Source: Verrucomicrobiales bacterium
Lineage (GTDB): Bacteria > Verrucomicrobiota > Verrucomicrobiia > Limisphaerales > UBA1100
Assembly (NCBI GenBank): GCA_011523245.1
Contig: WTHG01000409.1
Location: 1-9,162 of the forward strand
DNA length: 9,162 nt
Direction: 5' to 3'
In this document: positions 6,428 to 9,162 of the stretch, piece after piece
How the letters are laid out: every line of letters begins with the position of its first letter
Numbering within the stretch: position 1 is the first letter of the stretch
Position numbers and translations under genes: made by a program
Notes under the pieces: generated by a model
Told to the model about the DNA's origin: nothing
The model's input: the letters and a program-made list of their open reading frames with translations, nothing else
Databases searched by the model: none

Positions 6428-6679
6428 TTGTTCTTCACATCAGGATGCGCATCAACTCTATTGCGAGACGTAACGAAGGCGAATGGTGGTCGAATGGATG
6501 TCACTTACCCGTCTCTACGATATGCTTGTGATTCATTGAAACATCCAAGCAAGCTTACGCCACTCATTTTGATCGATCTTCCTTTATCTGCCGCGTTGGA
6601 CACGGTGATGCTGCCCTTTGATGCAGCAAGATCTAAGAAGTCGAAAAAACCAGAGCCCGAAGCTGACTCGAAGGAGTGA
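6428..6679 (+). CDS. YceK/YidQ-family small lipoprotein, 5' end disrupted or start non-standard
   Basis: The conserved part is clear. A lipobox T-S-G-C (Cys7 from this start) is followed by a G-rich turn and VTYPSLRYACDSL, then LILIDLPLSAALDTVMLPFDAAR (residues 46-68). The D-x-P-x-S...D-T-x-x-L-P-x-D pattern is the signature of the YceK/YidQ lipoproteins, small proteins of unknown function anchored by their N-terminal cysteine. The tail is a charged K/E/P-rich stretch. The start given is TTG, the first ordinary start codon in the open frame, but it would leave only six residues before the lipidated cysteine. The bases upstream encode a better signal peptide that is cut off by an in-frame TGA. 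I therefore regard the family call as sound and the functional status as uncertain. No Shine-Dalgarno is seen. The next gene begins 54 bases later on the same strand. Confidence 0.65.
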   Translation: MFFTSGCASTLLRDVTKANGGRMDVTYPSLRYACDSLKHPSKLTPLILIDLPLSAALDTVMLPFDAARSKKSKKPEPEADSKE

Positions 6680-6733
6680 AAACGTCTCTTTTCAGTTGCC
6701 TTTCAGACGCAGTGCCGCAACATCTCCGCACAC

Positions 6734-7480
6734 ATGAAACTTATTCTTCCTTTCTTTACATTCTTCCTGTTCGCCGCTGGGGTTTTCGCGGAGGACACTC
6801 GTTGTTATGAGCTGCGCATTTACACGGTGGCGGAAGGCAAGCTGGAGGCACTGAACGCGCGTTTTCGCGATCATACTTGCGCGTTGTTTGAAAAACACGG
6901 TCTTTCCAATGTGGGCTATTGGGTGCCACTGGACGCCAAGGACAACCGGCTTATCTACGTGATTAGCTCGCCCGACCGCGAGGCGCACACGAAGTCTTGG
7001 AAGGCGTTTCTGAATGATCCGGATTGGAAGAAGGCCTACGCGGCATCCACCAAGGACGGCCGGTTGGTGGCCAAGATCGAGAGCACCTTTCTCAGCGCGG
7101 TGGATTACTCGCCAGCGGTGAAGGCTGTCACGACCAAGGCTATCCGCGTGTTCGAGCTGCGCACCTACGTGACTGCGGAGAATCGGCTCAAGAATCTGCA
7201 CGCCCGTTTTCGCGACCACACCTGCGCGTTGTTCGAGAAACACGGCATGACCAACGTCGCCTACTGGACGCCGATGGATGAAGCCAAGGGCAAGGCCAAC
7301 ACGCTCACCTACATCATCTCGCACAAGAGCAAAAAGCAGGCGGGCAAAAACTGGCAGGGTTTCATTGGTGACGCCGACTGGAAAAAGGCCCGTGCCGCAT
7401 CCGTGGCCGACGGCAAAATCCTTGCCCAACGCCCCGCCTCCACTTACATGAAAGCGGTCGATTATTCGCCGATTAAGTAG
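6734..7480 (+). CDS. Exported protein with two tandem NIPSNAP domains
   Basis: The 248-residue product has an N-terminal signal peptide (residues 1-19, cleavage likely after VFA19). Two copies of a ferredoxin-like NIPSNAP domain follow, about 24-126 and 138-246. Each begins with a YELRIYTVAEG or FELRTYVTAEN strand, contains the identical segment RFRDHTCALFEKHG (43-56 and 158-171), then GYW/AYW-x-P, a D-x-DWKKA-x-AAS helix (95-105 and 213-223) and an AVDYSP end (122-127 and 241-246). NIPSNAP proteins form small alpha/beta barrels, and the biochemical role of bacterial members is generally unknown. No catalytic residue is claimed. The ATG at 6734 has no Shine-Dalgarno. The gene is more GC-rich than the preceding AT-rich block and is followed directly by a strong terminator, so it is probably the end of its transcript. 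Confidence 0.88.
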   Translation: MKLILPFFTFFLFAAGVFAEDTRCYELRIYTVAEGKLEALNARFRDHTCALFEKHGLSNVGYWVPLDAKDNRLIYVISSPDREAHTKSWKAFLNDPDWKKAYAASTKDGRLVAKIESTFLSAVDYSPAVKAVTTKAIRVFELRTYVTAENRLKNLHARFRDHTCALFEKHGMTNVAYWTPMDEAKGKANTLTYIISHKSKKQAGKNWQGFIGDADWKKARAASVADGKILAQRPASTYMKAVDYSPIK

Positions 7481-7502
7481 GCTTTAGCCTAATTCAAAAG
7501 CG

Positions 7503-7527
7503 ACGCGCCCTAGGGGCGTGTTTTTTT
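7503..7527 (+). terminator. Rho-independent terminator after the NIPSNAP gene
   Basis: Bases 7503-7510 (ACGCGCCC) pair with 7514-7521 (GGGCGTGT) through eight pairs including one G-T, closing a three-base TAG loop. The stem runs straight into seven T residues (7521-7527). A second small hairpin, TAGGC-TTTA-GCCTA (7478-7491), overlaps the stop codon just upstream. The terminator lies 23 bases past the NIPSNAP stop and separates that gene from the desaturase. Confidence 0.9.
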
Positions 7528-7585
7528 GTGAGGCAGGTTATTGGGGGTAGGTGAACCGAATTGGTTGGGGTGGTCGAGGTTGACT

Positions 7586-8602
7586 GTGTACGGTGCATTC
7601 CGGCACGACATGTTACACCCTGCACAACGGGAAATTATTGATGGGATGGAGCCCTTGGTGGCAACCCAGTTGGAGCTGCTGGATTCGGCGGAGAATTGCT
7701 GGCAGCCCAGCGATTATTTGCCGGAATCCACCGGGGATAATTGGCCGGAACAAGTGCGCGAGCTGCGGGATCAAGCGAAGGCCATTCCCGATGAGTTGTT
7801 GGTGGTGCTGGTGGGCGACATGGTCACCGAGGAAGCTCTGCCCACGTATCAATCGTTGTTGAATGGATTTGAGGGTGTGAGCGATCGCAGCGGATCGGAC
7901 GCCAGCGCCTGGGCGCGCTGGACTCGTGGCTGGACGGCTGAGGAAAACCGGCACGGCGATTTGTTGAACCGCTATCTTTATCTATCCGGCCGGGTGGATT
8001 TGCGGGCGGTGGAGGTGACGATTCAAAATCTGATCATCAAGGGGTTTGATCCCGGCACGGCCAACAATCCTTATCGCGGGTTTGTGTACACCTCCTTTCA
8101 GGAGCGGGCGACCAAGGTGTCGCATCACAATGTGGCTAAGCTGGCTCGGGCGGCGGGGGATGAAACGCTGCAGGTGATCTGCAACACCATTGCCTCGGAC
8201 GAGGCGCGCCATGAGCGGGCGTATACCAATTTCATGGGCTACCTGTTCGAGCAGGATCCTGCCGGTGCGGTGTTGGCGTTTCGTGACGTGTTGCAAAACC
8301 AGATCGTGATGCCGGCTCAAAACATGGGCGGCGCGGGTGAGCCGGATTTATTCGAGCGCTTTTCGGCGGTTGCCCAGCGTCTGGGCGTTTACACGGCTGA
8401 ACATTACGCACAGATCGTTATGCATCTGGTTGAGCGTTGGCGGGTGGAATCCTTGGCAGGATTAACCGGTGAGGCGGCCGCGGCGCAGGAGTACGTGTGT
8501 ACCCTCGGGCCGCGTTACCGGCGGCTGGCTGAGCGGGCCTCCCGCCGGGCCACGCCTGCGCCTCCGCAAGCATTCAGCTGGATTTTCGACCGCGCGGCCT
8601 GA
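7586..8602 (+). CDS. Soluble acyl-[acyl-carrier-protein] desaturase, plant stearoyl-ACP type
   Basis: This enzyme family introduces a cis double bond into acyl-ACP using a di-iron centre and reduced ferredoxin. Counting from GTG 7586 (338 residues), the ligands are Glu82 (TEEALPTYQ), Glu120 and His123 (EENRHGD), Glu173 (FQERAT), and Glu206 and His209 (DEARHE). Their spacings equal those of the castor enzyme (E105, E143, H146, E196, E229, H232). Other plastid-enzyme stretches are recognisable: CWQPSDYLPES, VVLVGDMVTEEALPTYQ, LLNRYLYLSGRVDL, FSAVAQRLGVYTA and C-terminal FSWIFDR. There is no transit or signal peptide, so it is cytoplasmic. I prefer GTG 7586 because GAGG lies six bases upstream; TTG 7541 (15 residues longer, 13 bases after a terminator T-run) and ATG 7610 (no ribosome-binding site) are alternatives. 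Double-bond position and chain-length preference cannot be read off. It stands alone and converges on the following minus-strand gene 25 bases away. Confidence 0.93.
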   Translation: MYGAFRHDMLHPAQREIIDGMEPLVATQLELLDSAENCWQPSDYLPESTGDNWPEQVRELRDQAKAIPDELLVVLVGDMVTEEALPTYQSLLNGFEGVSDRSGSDASAWARWTRGWTAEENRHGDLLNRYLYLSGRVDLRAVEVTIQNLIIKGFDPGTANNPYRGFVYTSFQERATKVSHHNVAKLARAAGDETLQVICNTIASDEARHERAYTNFMGYLFEQDPAGAVLAFRDVLQNQIVMPAQNMGGAGEPDLFERFSAVAQRLGVYTAEHYAQIVMHLVERWRVESLAGLTGEAAAAQEYVCTLGPRYRRLAERASRRATPAPPQAFSWIFDRAA

Positions 8603-8627
8603 CTTTTTTTCTGAATTCCGTTTCGGT

Positions 8628-9162
8628 TTACTTTCGGAACGCCCAAAGGTGTTGTTCGGACCGGACGTATATGGTGTTGTCATCAAGCGCGGGGGTGACG
8701 TGGGTTTTGTCGCCAAGCTTGATTTGGTGCACGATGCTTAACTCGTCGCCGGCCTTCACCACGGTGAGCTGGCCGGACTCGCTGATGAGGTAGAGGTGGC
8801 CGTTGGCGAGAATGGGGCTGGCGCTGTATTGACCGGAGGCATTAAGGCGTTCGCTGTAGAGGGCCTTGCCGGTGTCGGCGTGGACAGCGGTGAGGATGCC
8901 GCCGCTGCGTACCATATACACGCGGCCGGCGTGATAGAGCGGGGAGGGGATTTCCGGGATCCCGCGATTGTGTTCCCAGGCGAGATGACTCTCGGTGACG
9001 TCGCCACGACCGCTGGGTTTCACGGCAATGAGCAAGGGCTTGCCTGAGCCGTGCCCGAAATTGCCGACGAATTCCTCCCGCGTCCAGGCTCCGTCGCGGT
9101 TTTTATCCATCCAGCCAAAGATGCCATCTAGTCGTCGGGCTCGTTGGCGAGGATCCTTGGGC
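8628..9162 (-). CDS. EF-hand plus PQQ/BamB-type beta-propeller protein, 5' part outside window
   Basis: The frame stays open to the right edge, so the N-terminus lies beyond 9162; the ATG at 9110 is internal to an EF-hand. The first visible part, RARRLDGIFGW then DKNRDGAWTREE, is a helix plus a canonical 12-residue calcium loop (D1, N3, D5, T9, E12). After a short linker come three repeats of the PQQ-like propeller type: PSPLYHAGRVYMVRSGGILTAVHADTGK, ASPILANGHLYLISESGQLTVVKAG and TPALDDNTIYVRSEQHLWAFRK. Each has the A/S-P-xx-x-x-G-xx-Y strand followed by a G-x-L-x-A/V turn. About 177 residues are visible, ending in TAA at 8628-8630. Such proteins are typically extracytoplasmic; whether PQQ is bound or the propeller only mediates contacts is unknown. 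The gene converges on the desaturase. A T-run at 8604-8610 follows the desaturase stop but no good stem precedes it. Confidence 0.75.
   Translation of the reverse strand, partial: PKDPRQRARRLDGIFGWMDKNRDGAWTREEFVGNFGHGSGKPLLIAVKPSGRGDVTESHLAWEHNRGIPEIPSPLYHAGRVYMVRSGGILTAVHADTGKALYSERLNASGQYSASPILANGHLYLISESGQLTVVKAGDELSIVHQIKLGDKTHVTPALDDNTIYVRSEQHLWAFRK

Noticed and set aside
6307..6531. Plus-strand reading frame of 74 codons overlapping the YceK-like gene
   Set aside because: It overlaps the YceK-like domain in another frame and has no recognisable domain. Its only use is as a possible pre-frameshift frame near the A7 run.
6692..7429. Long open frame of 245 codons opposite the NIPSNAP gene
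   Set aside because: It is antisense to a clear duplicated domain, and its own internal repeats mirror that duplication. The composition is typical of a shadow frame.
8590..8610. Terminator after the desaturase (CCGCGCGG followed by T7)
   Set aside because: The palindrome has no room for a loop and the extended arms do not pair, so only the T-run remains.
8469..8741. Plus-strand 90-codon frame across the desaturase/propeller junction
   Set aside because: It runs through the end of the desaturase in another frame and antisense to the propeller, so it is explained by GC-rich shadowing.

Overview
The window looks like chromosomal DNA of a free-living bacterium, probably from the Planctomycetota/Verrucomicrobiota group. 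That placement is an inference from gene content: secreted esterases and hydrolases, a Tat-exported xylose-isomerase-like TIM-barrel protein, a secreted NIPSNAP protein, and an EF-hand joined to a PQQ-type propeller. Recognisable Shine-Dalgarno sequences are also sparse. No single marker fixes the taxonomy. No rRNA, complete tRNA, CRISPR array, transposase or integrase is visible.

Layout. (1) 1-4178, plus strand: a tight four-gene operon. It holds the 3' part of a DUF4380/mutarotase-like protein, an M24 metallopeptidase (Xaa-Pro aminopeptidase type), an exported SGNH-type sialate O-acetylesterase-like hydrolase and an exported alpha/beta-hydrolase. Two junctions are 4-nt ATGA overlaps and the third is a 4-nt gap, so translational coupling is likely. 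(2) 4179-6679: a visibly more AT-rich block. It holds a lipoprotein of unknown function on the plus strand, a convergent Tat-exported sugar isomerase/epimerase-like protein on the minus strand, and a YceK/YidQ-type small lipoprotein whose 5' end appears damaged. Two diverged copies of a roughly 90-bp structured repeat, with a T-arm-like hairpin, flank the first lipoprotein gene. (3) 6734-7527: a secreted protein with two tandem NIPSNAP domains, closed by a clear rho-independent terminator. (4) 7586-8602: a soluble acyl-ACP desaturase with all six di-iron ligands at exactly the spacing of the plant stearoyl-ACP enzyme. (5) 8628-9162, minus strand: the C-terminal part of an EF-hand plus PQQ/BamB-type beta-propeller protein that continues past the right edge and converges on the desaturase.

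Functionally, operon 1 reads as extracytoplasmic deacylation and sugar handling (mutarotase-like fold, O-acetylesterase, alpha/beta-hydrolase) combined with a peptidase. The remaining genes look like separate transcription units. The most unusual items are the paired tRNA-like repeat, the plant-like desaturase and the broken YceK-like gene. No defence system or mobile element can be supported.
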